Origin: Gemmatimonadota bacterium
GTDB taxonomy: Bacteria; Gemmatimonadota; Gemmatimonadetes; Longimicrobiales; Gaopeijiaceae
Length of the DNA: 6,132 bases
NCBI GenBank assembly: GCA_016209995.1
Contig: JACQVC010000030.1
Coordinates: forward strand, 1-6,132
Direction: 5' to 3'
The notes under the pieces were generated by a model. The model ran no database searches, was not told where the DNA came from, and was given only the letters and a program-made list of their open reading frames with translations. Below are positions 5,242-6,132 of the stretch, piece after piece. The position numbers were made by a program, and so were the translations under genes. The first letter of the stretch is position 1. Every line of letters starts with the position of its first letter.

Positions 5242-6132
5242 ATGCGAACCGAGATCACGACTCCCGAAGAGCTGGGCGAGGACACGCCGCTCGAGCCCAC
5301 GCTGCGGCCACAGAAGCTGGTCGAGTTCATCGGTCAGGAGAAGGTGAAAGAGGGACTCGAGATCGCGATCGCCGCCGCGCTCCAGCGACGCGAGCCGCTC
5401 GATCACACGCTGTTCCACGGCCCGCCCGGACTGGGCAAGACCACGCTCGCCGTGCTCATGGCGCGGGAGCTGGGCGTCAGCATCAAGACGACATCGGGCC
5501 CGGTCCTCGAGAAGCCCGGCGATCTCGTCGGTATGCTCACGAACCTGCGCCAGGGAGACATTCTCTTCATCGACGAGATTCACCGGCTGCGCCCGCTGCT
5601 CGAGGAGTTCCTGTACCCCGCGATGGAGGAATACCGCGTCGAGATCCGATTGTCTGAAGGTCCCAAGTCTCAGACCGTCACGATGCCGGTCGAGCCGTTC
5701 ACGCTGGTCGGCGCGACGACCCGCTTCGGGCTGCTGACCGCGCCCATGCGCGCCCGCTTCGGGATCGTGCAGCGGCTGAACTACTATCCGCCGGAGGATC
5801 TGGCCACGATCATCACGCGCAGCGCGGAGATTCTGGACGTTCGCTGCACGCAGGAAGGGGCGGAGGAGCTGGCCAAGCGCGCGCGCGGCACGCCGCGGGT
5901 GGCCAACCGGCTGCTGCGCCGCGTGCGTGACTTCGCTCAGGTGCGCGCCGACGGAGTGATCGATGCCGGGGTGGCGCAGCGCGCGCTCGAGCTGCTGGAC
6001 GTGGACGAGTACGGACTCGACGAGATGGATGCGCGCGTGCTGAAGACGATCATCGAAAAATTCGGCGGCGGGCCGGTCGGCCTCAGCTCGCTGGCCGTTG
6101 CGCTGAGTGAGGACGTGAGCACCCTCGAGGAG
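5242..6132 (+). CDS. ruvB: Holliday junction branch migration DNA helicase RuvB, 3'-partial
   Basis: AAA+ ATPase that forms hexameric rings and pumps DNA through the RuvA-bound junction. The first 297 residues are present; the family is usually about 335-350 long, so roughly 40-50 residues of the C-terminal winged-helix domain lie beyond the window. Visible motifs are [11 protein letters not shown] (22-32), Walker [10 protein letters not shown] (60-68), Walker B ILFIDEIH (107-114), sensor 1 GATTR (157-161), the arginine-finger region [16 protein letters not shown] (167-182) and the sensor 2 region [18 protein letters not shown] (215-232). The winged helix begins at about 258 ([13 protein letters not shown]). 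ATG at 5242 is 6 nt after the ruvA stop. The TAA stop of ruvA is part of a TAAGG that can serve as the ribosome binding site, which ties the two genes together. Confidence 0.97.
   Translation, partial: MRTEITTPEELGEDTPLEPTLRPQKLVEFIGQEKVKEGLEIAIAAALQRREPLDHTLFHGPPGLGKTTLAVLMARELGVSIKTTSGPVLEKPGDLVGMLTNLRQGDILFIDEIHRLRPLLEEFLYPAMEEYRVEIRLSEGPKSQTVTMPVEPFTLVGATTRFGLLTAPMRARFGIVQRLNYYPPEDLATIITRSAEILDVRCTQEGAEELAKRARGTPRVANRLLRRVRDFAQVRADGVIDAGVAQRALELLDVDEYGLDEMDARVLKTIIEKFGGGPVGLSSLAVALSEDVSTLEE

Noticed and set aside
4165..5583. Very long minus-strand open frame (472 codons) opposite ruvC, ruvA and ruvB
   Set aside because: It spans three well-supported plus-strand genes antisense. Its Arg/Leu/Gly-rich translation is typical of shadows in GC-rich DNA.

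Overview
The window comes from a GC-rich bacterium. The conserved yebC-ruvC-ruvA-ruvB block, the abundant G/C in third codon positions, and the GTG and TTG starts all fit a chromosomal segment. Nothing here fixes the phylum; a Gemmatimonadota-like or similar high-GC environmental lineage is only a guess.

Layout. (1) Positions 1 to about 1290 hold the right-hand part of an insertion sequence. It consists of the transposase gene, open at the left window edge, plus a C-rich non-coding tail. The left end of the element is outside the window. (2) Positions 1301-2133 hold a compact two-gene cassette. The first gene encodes a protein with an N-terminal ribbon-helix-helix DNA-binding domain fused to a DUF5678-like domain. 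The second starts inside the stop codon of the first and encodes a small single-domain retropepsin-like aspartic protease with a DTG motif. A -35/-10 pair directly upstream carries two palindromes whose centres are 20 bp apart, which looks like an autoregulated promoter. This cassette is the most interesting part of the window. (3) Positions 2134-2314 form a convergent intergenic gap. (4) Positions 2315-3211 on the minus strand encode a pirin-family bicupin with all four metal ligands. (5) Positions 3212-3363 form a divergent intergenic region with the promoter and leader of the yebC operon. (6) From 3364 to the right edge lies yebC-ruvC-ruvA-ruvB, with ruvB cut off by the window end.

How the genes work together. 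RuvA recognises the Holliday junction, RuvB hexamers drive branch migration, and RuvC cuts the junction. YebC is the cytosolic translation/transcription-associated protein commonly found upstream of ruvC. The tight spacing (13-nt gap, ATGA overlap, 6-nt gap) indicates one transcription unit. The upstream RHH-DUF5678/protease pair resembles a toxin-antitoxin operon in architecture (small regulator first, 4-nt overlap, operator-like palindrome). The second gene, however, is a peptidase rather than a PIN or RelE toxin. A regulator controlled by proteolysis is a reasonable but untested hypothesis.

No rRNA, tRNA, CRISPR array or clear intrinsic terminator was seen.
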